This document shows positions 52,175 through 61,578 of a stretch of DNA of 64,000 bases, piece after piece. The DNA lies in contig NZ_JACHWS010000001.1 in assembly GCF_014191505.1 (NCBI RefSeq), positions 1,488,001 to 1,552,000 on the forward strand. Reading direction: 5' to 3'. The DNA comes from Hoyosella altamirensis (GTDB taxonomy: Bacteria > Actinomycetota > Actinomycetes > Mycobacteriales > Mycobacteriaceae). The translations under genes were made by a program, and so were the position numbers. Below the pieces are notes generated by a model. That model did not search any database. It was given only the letters and a program-made list of their open reading frames with translations, and was not told the DNA's origin. Position 1 is the first letter of the stretch. Every line of letters begins with the position of its first letter.

Positions 52175-53434
52175 TTATGCAGTCTGTCTGCTCCACTCGT
52201 CAACGGTGCCGAATGCGTCGACAACATTGAGCGCAAGTTCCACGTAAACGCGGCGCTCGTCCACAGGGTGACCGAGCAGCTCTTCAGCTTGCCGGATGCG
52301 GTATCGCACCGTATTCGGGTGGACGTTGAGAAGTGCGGCAGTGGAATCCGCATTACTCGACTGCGCCAGATACAGGCGGACCGTGTCACGCAGTCGATTA
52401 GTCGTGTTGTCCGATGCGGCAAGTCCGCCCAGTTCTCGGCTGACCAGTACCTTCATGCCGTCCTCGCCCATCAACCCAGCGGCAAGACACGCCAATTCGG
52501 TATCGACATAGTACGTAACCGGAGGCTGAGGGCTGCGCCGCGTTGCAACCGTGTGCGCCGCGCGCGCTTCGCGATGACTTTGTCGAAATCCATCAACTCC
52601 TGGCGAGGACGTGCCGACCGCGACGTGGACGTGCTCGCCCAACCCGGCGACCGCCTGGGGTGACAAACCGTGTGCGGGTTTTCGCGTGGCGACCCAACAC
52701 CACAGGGTCCGAGCCCCGGATCCGATCGATAACGGCCGACGGCCACCGATCGCCGTACCGATTGTCGTCGCGGCCGTTTCGAGCAGACGTTGTACGTCGG
52801 CATCGGGAGCGTCGTCGGCGACCCACAAGATGAATGCGGCGTGCAGCTGATTGAGTGGGTAAGACAGTGCAACGCTGGAGGCGTCGAGGTCTAGCGGCCG
52901 CTTCGCCAGAATGGCCTGCACGGTTTCGACCCGTCGGGCCATTGAGCCCCGCTGCCACTGCTCGCGTTCGGTGTTGAACGCGAGAATCATCGACTCGATC
53001 GCGGTATCGAGCCATTCGGATAGCCGAGTCCAGAATCGCAGCAGCACCTCCGAGCGGAGGTCGGACTCGGGGACCTGCGTCGTGAGGACCTCCGTGATGT
53101 AGGTCCAGACCGAGCGCTGTCCAACCCGGTAGATCGTCAGCAGAACCGGCAGGTCGAAACCACGACGAGCAATAGTTCGTGCCAAATCGAATGCCTCGGG
53201 AGCTAGCTGCACCTCGAAGTTCTCCCGCGCCACCATCGAGAGGAAGCCGCGCCAGTGGGCGCGCGTACTCCCGTGTAGCTCGGCGACCAGTGTTGCGTCG
53301 GTACTTAGCTCCGGGATCGCCTCCAGAATCTGAGCGTCGACAATTCCGACCAGCCGATCCAGAGTTTCACGATCCTCGCCCGCACGAGCGAACCGCTCCA
53401 ACCACTCCCGGGTCTTCGATGCCTCGGTGGGCAT
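52175..53434 (-). CDS. PucR/CdaR-type transcriptional regulator
   Basis: Regulator of 419 residues with a C-terminal PucR helix-turn-helix: LYLAQSSNADSTAALLNVHPNTVRYRIRQAEELLG, and a central GGDEF-like/PucR domain. The N-terminal half is helical (FDLPVLLTIYRVGQRSVW). It lies between the OYE gene (convergent) and the CoA-ligase gene (divergent, 142 bp), so it probably activates the ligase-ALDH-GMC operon. Confidence 0.88.
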   Translation of the reverse strand: MPTEASKTREWLERFARAGEDRETLDRLVGIVDAQILEAIPELSTDATLVAELHGSTRAHWRGFLSMVARENFEVQLAPEAFDLARTIARRGFDLPVLLTIYRVGQRSVWTYITEVLTTQVPESDLRSEVLLRFWTRLSEWLDTAIESMILAFNTEREQWQRGSMARRVETVQAILAKRPLDLDASSVALSYPLNQLHAAFILWVADDAPDADVQRLLETAATTIGTAIGGRRPLSIGSGARTLWCWVATRKPAHGLSPQAVAGLGEHVHVAVGTSSPGVDGFRQSHREARAAHTVATRRSPQPPVTYYVDTELACLAAGLMGEDGMKVLVSRELGGLAASDNTTNRLRDTVRLYLAQSSNADSTAALLNVHPNTVRYRIRQAEELLGHPVDERRVYVELALNVVDAFGTVDEWSRQTA

Positions 53435-53576
53435 GGTCGCTCCTTTGTTCCACGCAACAGAGTCACAGAAGTTTGTTGTCGTGCTGACCCAAGAATATGA
53501 CTCCCGTCACCCCTGATGCTCGTAGTGGTCCTGTTCATACCGACAAATTGCAACGCTACTCGAGGAGTTACATCTC

Positions 53577-55043
53577 ATGAATCTGGCCGCAAATCTGACC
53601 GCGACGGCTCAGCGCCGCCCAGACAAGGTCGCGATTCGACTCGACGACGCGGTACTGACCTACGCTGAGTTCGATCAGGCGAGTCAGCGGATCGCTGGTC
53701 TCCTGCAGCAACGCGGAGTACGCGCCGGGGACCGGGTCGCGCTGATGGCGCCCAACGTTCCGCACTGGGCGATCGTCTACTACGGGATACTCCGCGCAGG
53801 TGCGATCGCAGTGCCAATGAATCCGCTGCTCAAGGGACGCGAAGTCGCCTACTACCTGAGCGATTCGGGTTCAAAACTCCTGTTCGCCTGGCACGGGTTC
53901 CGGGAGGACGCGGAAACCGGTGCCGAGATCGTCACCATCGACCCCGCCACGTTCGGTGACATGCTGGCTTCCTTTCCTGCCGTCGACGAAGTCGCCAAGC
54001 GCGCCGACGATGACACCGCCGTGTTGCTGTACACCTCAGGCACCACGGGAGCGCCGAAGGGCGCCGAACTCACCAACGCGAATCTGACCCGCAACATCGA
54101 CATCTGCGCGCACGATCTGTTCGCCGCCACCAGCGATGACGTGATCTTCGGCGGTCTGCCGCTGTTCCATGTCTTCGGTCAGACGTGCGGGCTCAACGTC
54201 GCGGTCGCCGTGGGCGCCACGCTAACCCTGCTGCCGAAGTTCGAACCCGCCCGGGCGCTCGAGATCGTGCAACGCGACCGGGTCACGATCTTCGAGGGTG
54301 TTCCGACCATGTACATGACGATGCTTAATCACCCTGAACGCGGACAGTACGACGTATCGAATCTGCGCCTGTGTGCGTCCGGCGGCGCGGCGCTCCCGGT
54401 CGAGGTGCTCACCGGTTTCGAGCAGACTTTCGGTGCGGCGATCCTCGAAGGGTACGGACTGTCGGAAACGTCTCCAGTCGCGTCGTTCAACCTCGCTGAC
54501 CGGCGTCGCGCAGGTTCTATTGGCACGCCGATCGCCGGCGTCGAGTTCCGCCTGGTCGACGACGCCGGCAACGACGCCGCACCGGGAGAGGTCGGCGAGA
54601 TCGTGATTCGCGGCCACAACGTCATGAAGGGCTACTGGGGCAAACCCGACGCGACCGCCGCCGCCATCAAGGACGGCTGGTTCCATTCCGGTGACCTCGC
54701 ACGCCGTGACGACGATGGGTATTACTTCATCGTCGACCGCAAGAAGGACCTGATCATCCGCGGCGGCTACAACGTCTACCCGCGCGAGATCGAAGAAGTC
54801 GTGTACGAGCATCCCGCGGTCGCCGAAGCCGCCGTCGTCGGCATTCCGCACGATCAATGGGGTGAGGAGGTCGGCGCGGTCGTCGCACTCAAGCCGGGCG
54901 CGAACGCCACCGACAGCGATATCCAGCAGTTCGTCAAAGACCGGGTCGCCCCCTACAAGTACCCCCGCGTCGTTCGGATCGTCGATGCCCTCCCGAAGGG
55001 CCCTACCGGAAAGATCCTCAAACGCGAAATCCGGTTGGGGTGA
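53577..55043 (+). CDS. Acyl-CoA synthetase / carboxylate-CoA ligase
   Basis: AMP-forming ligase of 488 residues: VLLYTSGTTGAPKGAELTNAN (P-loop; in pieces), ILEGYGLSETSPVASFN, GYWGKPDATAAAIKDGWFHSGD and the hinge DRKKDLIIRGGYNVYPREIE, ending PTGKILKREIRLG with the catalytic Lys. In a terpene pathway it would activate geranic-type acids. It is the first gene of the operon with an aldehyde dehydrogenase and an alcohol oxidase. Confidence 0.9.
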   Translation: MNLAANLTATAQRRPDKVAIRLDDAVLTYAEFDQASQRIAGLLQQRGVRAGDRVALMAPNVPHWAIVYYGILRAGAIAVPMNPLLKGREVAYYLSDSGSKLLFAWHGFREDAETGAEIVTIDPATFGDMLASFPAVDEVAKRADDDTAVLLYTSGTTGAPKGAELTNANLTRNIDICAHDLFAATSDDVIFGGLPLFHVFGQTCGLNVAVAVGATLTLLPKFEPARALEIVQRDRVTIFEGVPTMYMTMLNHPERGQYDVSNLRLCASGGAALPVEVLTGFEQTFGAAILEGYGLSETSPVASFNLADRRRAGSIGTPIAGVEFRLVDDAGNDAAPGEVGEIVIRGHNVMKGYWGKPDATAAAIKDGWFHSGDLARRDDDGYYFIVDRKKDLIIRGGYNVYPREIEEVVYEHPAVAEAAVVGIPHDQWGEEVGAVVALKPGANATDSDIQQFVKDRVAPYKYPRVVRIVDALPKGPTGKILKREIRLG

Positions 55044-55102
55044 GATTACAAACCACCGACAGACCCTGAACTCACTCGTCTATTCACGACAGGAATGACC
55101 CC

Positions 55103-56524
55103 ATGATCCAGCACGACTCCCACTTCATCGACGGTCACTGGCAGATCTCGCACGGCATCGACCGCCTTGAGGTGGTCAACGCCGCCTCCGAGGAGGTGAT
55201 GGCCACGATCCCCGTCGGTGACGCCCGAGACGCCAACGCCGCGGTCAGCGCCGCACGGACCGCGTTCGAAGCCTGGTCCGCGACGCCGCCTGCCGAGCGC
55301 GCCGGATATCTCAAGCGTGCAGCCGAAGCACTCCAATTGCGGCAGACCGAAATCGCCACCCTGATCAGCCAAGAAGTCGGTATGCCTTTCGCCTACAGCA
55401 ATGTGGTGCAGGCGGGACTGCCGGTGCAATCCTTCGTCTCGATCGCCGAAATGGCCTTGAGCTACCCGTTCGAGGAAGAGGTCTACAACTCGCTCGTCGT
55501 CCGGGAACCGATCGGCGTGGTCGTCGCGATCACGCCATGGAACTACCCGCTGCACCAGATCGTGGCGAAGGTTGCACCGGCCTTGACGGCCGGATGCACG
55601 GTCGTGCTCAAGCCCAGCGAGGTCGCGCCGCTCAACGCCTATGTGCTGGCCGAGGTGTTCGCCGAGATCGGCCTGCCACCGGGCGTGTTCAACCTGGTCA
55701 CCGGTACCGGAGCGAGCGTTGGCGAGACGCTCGTCGCCCACCCGGATGTCGACATGGTGTCACTCACCGGCTCTACTGTGGCCGGTCGGAGAATCGGTGC
55801 CGTCGCCGCTCAGACCATCAAGCGGATCGCTCTCGAACTCGGCGGCAAGTCGCCGCTCATCGTGCTCGACGACGCCGATCTCGTTGAGGCGGTGACCGCC
55901 GGACTCAACGGGTGCTTCCTCAACTCCGGCCAGACGTGCATCGCCCTGACCCGGATGATCGTGCCGCGCTCGCGGCTCGCCGAAGTCGAAGCGATCGTCA
56001 AGGCGGGAACCGAATCGCTCATCGTCGGTGACCCATTCGACCCGTCCACCGTGCTCGGCCCGCTGGTATCGGCGACGCAGCGCGACCGGGTCGTCGAATA
56101 CATCGAGAAGGGTGTCGCCGAAGGCGCCCGTCTCCTCACCGGCGGACCCACCGCGCCCGAGGGCCTGGGCCGCGGATTCTATGTTCGTCCTACCGTCTTC
56201 TCCGACGTCACCCCCGACATGACGATCGTGCGCGAGGAGATCTTCGGACCCGTGCTCGTGCTCCAGGCGTACGACGGCGAAGACGAGGCGGTGCGCCTCG
56301 CCAACGACACGATCTTCGGACTCAATGCCGCCGTCTACTCCGAGTCGCAGGACCGCGCTGTCGCCGTCGCCCGCCGGATCCGGGCCGGTCAGGTCCAGAT
56401 CAACGACGGCGCCTTCAACATCCACGCTCCGTTCGGCGGCTACGGCCAGTCCGGAAACGGCCGTGAGTTCGGCAAATGGGGGATCGACGAGTTCCTCGAG
56501 ACCAAGTCGATGCAACTTCCCTGA
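55103..56524 (+). CDS. Aldehyde dehydrogenase
   Basis: NAD(P)-dependent enzyme of 473 residues: [52 protein letters not shown], the Glu in [19 protein letters not shown], and the catalytic Cys in [17 protein letters not shown] canonical member of the family, unlike the divergent enzyme at 25151. It would oxidise the aldehyde formed by the GMC oxidase next to it to the acid used by the ligase upstream. Confidence 0.93.
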   Translation: MIQHDSHFIDGHWQISHGIDRLEVVNAASEEVMATIPVGDARDANAAVSAARTAFEAWSATPPAERAGYLKRAAEALQLRQTEIATLISQEVGMPFAYSNVVQAGLPVQSFVSIAEMALSYPFEEEVYNSLVVREPIGVVVAITPWNYPLHQIVAKVAPALTAGCTVVLKPSEVAPLNAYVLAEVFAEIGLPPGVFNLVTGTGASVGETLVAHPDVDMVSLTGSTVAGRRIGAVAAQTIKRIALELGGKSPLIVLDDADLVEAVTAGLNGCFLNSGQTCIALTRMIVPRSRLAEVEAIVKAGTESLIVGDPFDPSTVLGPLVSATQRDRVVEYIEKGVAEGARLLTGGPTAPEGLGRGFYVRPTVFSDVTPDMTIVREEIFGPVLVLQAYDGEDEAVRLANDTIFGLNAAVYSESQDRAVAVARRIRAGQVQINDGAFNIHAPFGGYGQSGNGREFGKWGIDEFLETKSMQLP

Positions 56525-56554
56525 ACCTCACCAACTTACCCAAGGAACACGATC

Positions 56555-58504
56555 ATGGAATTCACACCGAAACAACGCCGGACTCTCACCGCGGTCGTCG
56601 ACACCTTCGTCGCCTCGGTCCCGCGCGACGACGATACGGACGGCTTTTTCGCCACCAAAGGCAGCGACGTCGGTGCCGATCTTGCCGCCGAGCAGTATCT
56701 GTTGGCCCATCTTCCGGCGGATCATTTCGCTGGGTTGCAGCAACTTCTCGACACTGCCGCCCTCGTCGGGCTCAAGAACCAGCCGCAAGCTGTACGCGAG
56801 TCGATCGTCGGGAATCTGGCGCGTATCAGCCCCGAGACACAGGGCGCGATCGCCGCGCTCTACCAACTGTCGGTGATGTTCGCCTATGGCCTCACCGATG
56901 CCGAGGGACGTAATCCGTTGTGGACCGGCATGGGCTACCCCGGGCCGCAGCAGTCACCGCCACAGACACCGAAGACGCTCACGACGGTCACACCGACGAG
57001 CGATACGACGCTCGACGCGGATGTTGTGGTGATCGGTTCGGGCAGCGGTGGCGGCGTCGCGGCCGCACTGCTCGCCGAGTCCGGAAAGCGCGTCATCGTG
57101 CTCGAAGCCGGTGGCTATCGCAACGAGTCCGACTTCATCCAGAGCGAACTCGCCGCATACCAGAACCTGTTCCTGCGCGGTGGATTCTTTCCGACCGCGG
57201 ACGGAATGGTGAGCCTTGCTGCCGGCGGCACAGTCGGAGGAGGCAGCACGGTCAACTGGTCCAATTCGCTACAGACCCCGCAGACCGTGCGTGAGACGTG
57301 GGCCGACGAGTTCAAGCTCACCGACGTCGCCGGACCCGAGTTCGAGGCTCAGCTCGCGGCAGTGTCCGCGCGGATGAAGGTCAACGACGCGGTCGCCACG
57401 CAGAACGAGCCCCACCACCGACTGTCCGAAGGTGCTGCGGCGCTGGGCTATTCGTACCGACGCGCGAATCTCAACGTTGACCCCGACCGCTACGACCCGA
57501 ACCTGATCGGCTACAGCGGGATGGGTGATCAGACCGGAGCCAAGCAGGGCACGATGAGGACGTTCCTTCAGGATGCCGCGGACTCGGGTGCGCAACTGCT
57601 GCCCAACGCGAAGGCGCAGCGGATTCTGACGTCGGAGGGAACCGCCACCGGCGTCGAGGCGACCTACACCGACCCAGAGACGAACCAGACCTATCGAGTC
57701 GTCATCAACGCGACGCAGGTCGTCGCGGCTGCGGGCAGCCTCGAGACGCCGGCCCTGCTGCTGCGCTCGGGCATTGGGGGCCCCGCAGTCGGGGCTGAGC
57801 TTCGGCTGCATCCGGCTAGTCTGGTCACCGGCATTTATGACGAACCGCAGGATCCGTGGTTCGGTCCGGCCATGGCCGGCGTTGTCAACGAGTTCGCCGA
57901 GGCCCACGACGGCTACGGCTACCTCATCGAGTGTGTACAGCATCTTCCCGGGCTGTTCACCACGGTCGTGCCCTGGCAGTCCGGTGCCCAGCACAAGGAG
58001 CTGACCCACAAGTATCGTTACCGCGCCGACTGGGTGTTCCTGGTCAAGGACCGCGGCGCCGGCAGCGTCACGATCGACGCGAATGGCGAAGCGGTGCACT
58101 GGTATCCGTTCACCGACGAACTCGACCGCCAGCACTTCCGGGAAGGCGCCGAGACCGCGATCCGTATGCAGGAAGCTGCTGGCGCACAGCAGATCTTCCT
58201 CGCCGGCCAGCCGTTTGCTCCGTGGCAGCGTGGTGAAGACCTGGAAGCGTTCATCCAGAAGGTCAACCAGATCCCGATAGGCCCCGGCGGCACCCCGGTG
58301 TTCTCCGCACACCAGATGTGCAGCGCGAAACTCGGCAACGACCCGCTGACCTCGGTCGCCAACACGCTCGGCGAACTCCACGACACGCAAGGCGTCTGGA
58401 TCGCCGACGCGAGTGGCATGCCGACGTGCTCCGGCGTGAACCCCATGATCTCGGTCATGGCGCTTGCCCGGCGGACGGCGACCAACATGCTGGCTGCGCA
58501 CTGA
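56555..58504 (+). CDS. GMC-family FAD alcohol oxidase/dehydrogenase
   Basis: Protein of 649 residues. The first ~140 residues are a helical gluconate-dehydrogenase-subunit-3-like region; then the FAD motif VVVIGSGSGGGVAAALLAESG, GGTVGGGSTVNWSNSL, VVAAAGSLETPALLLRSG and the C-terminal SGMPTCSGVNPMISVMALAR with the GMC Asn (HQMCSA upstream supplies the His). This arrangement is like long-chain alcohol oxidases. It is last in the ligase-ALDH operon and would oxidise a primary alcohol such as geraniol. Confidence 0.88.
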   Translation: MEFTPKQRRTLTAVVDTFVASVPRDDDTDGFFATKGSDVGADLAAEQYLLAHLPADHFAGLQQLLDTAALVGLKNQPQAVRESIVGNLARISPETQGAIAALYQLSVMFAYGLTDAEGRNPLWTGMGYPGPQQSPPQTPKTLTTVTPTSDTTLDADVVVIGSGSGGGVAAALLAESGKRVIVLEAGGYRNESDFIQSELAAYQNLFLRGGFFPTADGMVSLAAGGTVGGGSTVNWSNSLQTPQTVRETWADEFKLTDVAGPEFEAQLAAVSARMKVNDAVATQNEPHHRLSEGAAALGYSYRRANLNVDPDRYDPNLIGYSGMGDQTGAKQGTMRTFLQDAADSGAQLLPNAKAQRILTSEGTATGVEATYTDPETNQTYRVVINATQVVAAAGSLETPALLLRSGIGGPAVGAELRLHPASLVTGIYDEPQDPWFGPAMAGVVNEFAEAHDGYGYLIECVQHLPGLFTTVVPWQSGAQHKELTHKYRYRADWVFLVKDRGAGSVTIDANGEAVHWYPFTDELDRQHFREGAETAIRMQEAAGAQQIFLAGQPFAPWQRGEDLEAFIQKVNQIPIGPGGTPVFSAHQMCSAKLGNDPLTSVANTLGELHDTQGVWIADASGMPTCSGVNPMISVMALARRTATNMLAAH

Positions 58505-58544
58505 CCCAACCCAAATGAGCCGCGGTGCCGCCAGTTGTCTTCCG

Positions 58545-58982
58545 GATTGGGACAGCGTCCGTAGCTGGCCAACGTGGTCAGACCACGATCGGTCAGTAGG
58601 CTCAGGGAGAGTACTTCGCGCCAGGGCGTACGCACGTAGCGCAAACTTCACGGCCCGCCGAGCCGAGCGCGTTCAACTGATACCGGATCGCGGCTTCGCG
58701 GAACTGGCCGATCTTGGTGAATCCAGCGAATTCGTCGATGGGTTGCAGCACGAGGTCGAGGGCATAGCGGAGTGCGGCAAGGTCCTCCTCCGAAGACTCG
58801 GTTACCCACCGGGATAGCGAGAATAATTGTGGGGGAGAAGGGTTCGTCGTCGACTACGAATAGGGGCAGCAGCGCCAGGCATCGTCATGCCGAGCATTCG
58901 GCAGAAACACCGTTCGGACGTGGGCAGTGCGACGTGGCGCAGTGGCCCGATAGCACATACCGTCCCGTTCGGCGTGAACGAG
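58545..58982 (-). pseudogene. Deleted relic of the MpaB-LDI-TetR block
   Basis: The segment is a chain of short pieces collinear with 43506-47136: 58545-58660 matches the MpaB 3' region (43506-43624), 58662-58806 matches the LDI middle (45573-45715), 58806-58878 matches 45848-45919, 58879-58895 matches 46048-46064, 58896-58937 matches the LDI start (46193-46234), and 58937-58982 matches the TetR C-terminus (47091-47136). Order and orientation are kept and the intervening parts are deleted. Matches were made by eye with a few mismatches each. No protein can be made. Confidence 0.8.
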
Positions 58983-59161
58983 GCCGCCTGAGTATCGGCT
59001 CTGACGATGCCCCAGGAAGTCGAACGAACTGCGCATCGCAAATCCTTGGCTTGAAATGAGCGTCCCCAGGAGCCGAAATGCTTCAGGTTTCATCTGACGA
59101 ATCAACCTGCAGTGGTTAGATGGGAACCCTGCGTTGGTCATGCGACCGTGTTGCGGCGCTG
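58889..59161. repeat. 273-bp direct repeat, copy 1
   Basis: It matches 61306-61578 at a constant offset of 2417 bp with only about four mismatches. It includes the end of the relic, an uncoding stretch, and the last codons of the VbhA-type antitoxin gene. Confidence 0.88.
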
Positions 59162-59356
59162 CTGCACATGTCGGTCAATACGTTCCTGCAGCCGGGCGAG
59201 TCCTTCTTCCACAGTGATACGTCCTTCGACGTATTCCTGCATGTCGTCCTCGGTCTCCTGAGATACCTCGGCACCCTCAAGCCGGGCCGAGTGAATAGCT
59301 GCGGCAACACTGCCCTGGCGGCGCATCTCCTCGGCAGGAGAAATGTGCTGTGCCAC
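59138..59356 (-). CDS. VbhA-type antitoxin (Fic inhibitor), orphan
   Basis: Small helical protein of 72 residues. HSARLEGAEVS contains the inhibitory motif (S/T)xxxE(G/N) that blocks the ATP site of Fic toxins, and EYVEGRITVEEGLARLQERI is the usual second part of VbhA-like antitoxins. The cognate Fic toxin normally follows, but downstream only the 273-bp repeat is found, so the toxin seems lost. The last residues (QRRNTVA) lie within the repeat and reappear at 61555-61578. Confidence 0.78.
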   Translation of the reverse strand: MAQHISPAEEMRRQGSVAAAIHSARLEGAEVSQETEDDMQEYVEGRITVEEGLARLQERIDRHVQQRRNTVA

Positions 59357-59540
59357 TGTGCTCTACCTCCGTTGCGGTGTGGCCTTCATCGTACGGTCGT
59401 CGTTTCCGGCAGACGCTGACACGGCACTCCCTTCTTTCAAGCTGGTGCATCGTGCGAGGACGGCGCCCGCTAGCGCGGCACACGATTTCCTTCGGTGTGC
59501 CAGCTTGGCGTCGACTCTGCGGCCCGCCGGCCTACGCGGT

Positions 59541-59954
59541 TCAGGTATCGCGTCTGGTGTCGATCGTCGGCGAGAGCGCTCCTTGGATCATGATGGGGTC
59601 GCTGGTAGCGAGGGTGAGCGCACGTCGGGCGGCTTGCGTAATGAGCATGCGGTCGAAGGGGTCTCGGTGGGGCCAGGGGAGTGCGCCCGCCATGATCGCG
59701 TCCGCGCTGTCGATCGCGATGGTTTCCGCGCGGAGGTTGCTGATGGTTTCGTCCCAGACAGATAACAAGGCTTGCCCGCCGGGGAGTTTCCCGGTGTGGG
59801 TCTTGATCGAGACTTCCCAGGCGGACGCGGCCGATACCACGAGTTCGGTCGACGGTGTGGCGAGGAGTTCGAGTACCTGTGGCGACATCTTGTCTGGCGC
59901 TGCGGTCAGCCAGAGCACGGCGTTTGTGTCCAGCAGGACGGTGCGCGTGATCAC
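59541..59954 (-). CDS. VapC-type PIN-domain toxin, module 1
   Basis: RNase toxin of 137 residues. PIN acidic residues are visible in TVLLDTNAVLWLT, SAASAWEVSIKTHTG, HRDPFDRMLITQA and ATSDPIM. Its ATG overlaps the antitoxin stop as ATGA (59951-59954). The pair forms a type II toxin-antitoxin system; the toxin cleaves RNA when the antitoxin is degraded. Confidence 0.9.
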   Translation of the reverse strand: MITRTVLLDTNAVLWLTAAPDKMSPQVLELLATPSTELVVSAASAWEVSIKTHTGKLPGGQALLSVWDETISNLRAETIAIDSADAIMAGALPWPHRDPFDRMLITQAARRALTLATSDPIMIQGALSPTIDTRRDT

Positions 59955-60187
59955 TCGTGACCTTCCCAGAGTCCGAGCTCAGATTCGTCGAGGGGTGCGT
60001 CGAAGTCGTCGGGAACGGTGATCTTCCCTTTGAGTTGACCGAAGGTGCGCGGTGTCGGCGCCGATGGCGACAGGATTGCCACGGGCCGACCGTGGCTGGT
60101 GATTGTCACCGGTTGCCCGGTCGACTCGACCTCGGCCAGGAGTGCGTTCAGTTTCGTCTTAGCCTCGGTGCTGCTGATCATCCTCAT
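59951..60187 (-). CDS. Phd/YefM-type antitoxin, module 1
   Basis: Antitoxin of 78 residues with the Phd N-terminal DNA-binding pattern ISSTEAKTKLNALLAEVEST and VTITSHGRPVAILSP, and an acidic C-terminal tail (FDAPLDESELGLWEG) that would wrap the toxin. It is upstream of and overlapping the VapC gene, as usual. A small in-frame-incompatible ORF with a membrane helix overlaps its start (see findings). Confidence 0.88.
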   Translation of the reverse strand: MRMISSTEAKTKLNALLAEVESTGQPVTITSHGRPVAILSPSAPTPRTFGQLKGKITVPDDFDAPLDESELGLWEGHE

Positions 60188-60448
60188 GGGTACCAGGATA
60201 TCCGGGTACCATCAATACAACTAGTAGCACTAGTCCGAAAAGTGCGACAACCGGCAATCCGCGATGCTGCATGTTGAACCAGCGGGCCGGAAGAGGTGCA
60301 TTTAGCATCGCATCCGTCGACATGACACTGGAGGTTGCTTCGTCAGGAATGTCGCCGCATAGGGAGTCAGCTTCGGCGTTCATGATCGAGGAGATGAAGC
60401 TCGTCGTCAGGATGCGCAGCACGTCGGGGGTGGGTCGTAGCGGGAGTC

Positions 60449-60862
60449 TCAGACGTCAACCACGGTCAGGCCGTCAATGCCCTCGAAGTCCTGGCCGTTC
60501 CGGGTGTACAGCGGAAGCCCGTTGGCGATTGCCGTCGCCGCGATCAGCGCATCGTATGCTCGGGCTTTCGGCTTGCGTCCCGCCCGCCTCAACGACGCTG
60601 CAACGACGCCAAACGCACGCGCAGCATTGGCGTCGAAGGGGACCGGATCGAAGTCTGACTCGGCCTGCTGCAAGTGCGCCTGCCTGGCCGCGCGTTCGGC
60701 GTCCGAACCTGCGACGTGCGGTCCGACTGAGAGTTCGGCGAGGGTGATTGCACTGATGAAGCATTCAGCGGGGAGGGCCGCCTCGTCGAGTTCGGCAAGA
60801 TCGATCAACGCCGAAGTGTCGAGCAGTCCGTGCTCTGAGCGCGTCTCTAGGGGATCGTTCAC
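60449..60862 (-). CDS. VapC-type PIN-domain toxin, module 2
   Basis: RNase toxin of 137 residues: GLLDTSALIDLAELDE, ISAITLAELSVGPHVAG, ARAYDALIAATAIANG and LYTRNGQDFEGIDGL carry the four PIN acidic positions, in the form of mycobacterial VapC toxins. It overlaps its antitoxin by 4 bp. Confidence 0.9.
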   Translation of the reverse strand: MNDPLETRSEHGLLDTSALIDLAELDEAALPAECFISAITLAELSVGPHVAGSDAERAARQAHLQQAESDFDPVPFDANAARAFGVVAASLRRAGRKPKARAYDALIAATAIANGLPLYTRNGQDFEGIDGLTVVDV

Positions 60863-61095
60863 AGCTCAGCGTCGATGAGTTCGTCGATCTCAACACGCAT
60901 CAGATGAAAGTCAATCCGGGGGAGATGCTTTCGGCTCGCAATCAACGCAGCAGGGCGCGCTGCACGCCGAGGAGACGGCCGGATCTCAGCGACCTCGGCA
61001 CCATCGCGTGTCACCCTCAGTGACTCACCACGAGCGACGCGGTCCAGAACAGCACCGCCATGATTCCTCAGCTCACGAACGCTCACACTCTCCAT
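60859..61095 (-). CDS. Phd/VapB-type antitoxin, module 2
   Basis: Antitoxin of 78 residues starting MESVSVRELRNHGGAVLDRV, with VTRDGAEVAEIRPS, then a basic linker and an acidic tail (VEIDELIDAEL). This is the Phd pattern common in mycobacterial vapB. It is ATGA-coupled to the toxin gene. Confidence 0.9.
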   Translation of the reverse strand: MESVSVRELRNHGGAVLDRVARGESLRVTRDGAEVAEIRPSPRRAARPAALIASRKHLPRIDFHLMRVEIDELIDAEL

Positions 61096-61317
61096 TCCGT
61101 AAGTGTATCACCGGTGATACGTGGGACAACTCGGCCGTTTGGTCATTGCGGGTGGGAAACTTCTCGTAGAAACACCGTTTCGACAAGCCTGCACGCGCAC
61201 TGACATCGTCAATGGTGACCGCTTCTCGGGTTCGCTCCGCGAGCGCACTGAGTCCCGCGTCCAGCAGGGCATCACGGCTCTGCCGCACCCGATCCGCATC
61301 GTTCAGCCGAGCATTCG
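61073..61317 (-). pseudogene. TetR HTH fragment beside the second repeat copy
   Basis: After the repeat, the minus-strand frame reads RVRQSRDALLDAGLSALAER and TIDDVSARAGLSKRCFYEKF, an unmistakable TetR DNA-binding domain, but it stops after about 20 further residues at 61073. The ligand domain is absent, so it is a truncated remnant. Its upstream end is fused to the LDI-like piece inside the repeat. Confidence 0.7.
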
Positions 61318-61578
61318 GCAGAAACACCGTTCGGACGTGGGCAGTGCGACGTGGCGCAGTGGCCCGAGAGCACATACCGTCCCGTTCGGCGTGAACAAGT
61401 CCGCCTGAGTATCGGCTCTGGCGATGCCCCAGGAAGTCGAACGAACTGCGCATCGCAAATCCTTGGCTTGAAATGAGCGTCCCCAGGAGCCGAAATGCTT
61501 CAGGTTTCATCTGACGAATCAACCTGCAGTGGTTAGATGGGAACCCTGCGTTGGTCATGCGACCGTGTTGCGGCGCTG
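61306..61578. repeat. 273-bp direct repeat, copy 2
   Basis: Second copy of 58889-59161. It carries the same relic junction (LDI start fused to TetR end) and the antitoxin tail codons, so it was duplicated after the relic formed. Confidence 0.88.

Noticed and set aside
57269-58651. 460-residue minus-strand ORF opposite the GMC oxidase
   Set aside because: It is a shadow of the GMC gene. Only its first ~30 residues are meaningful, and they come from the MpaB relic.
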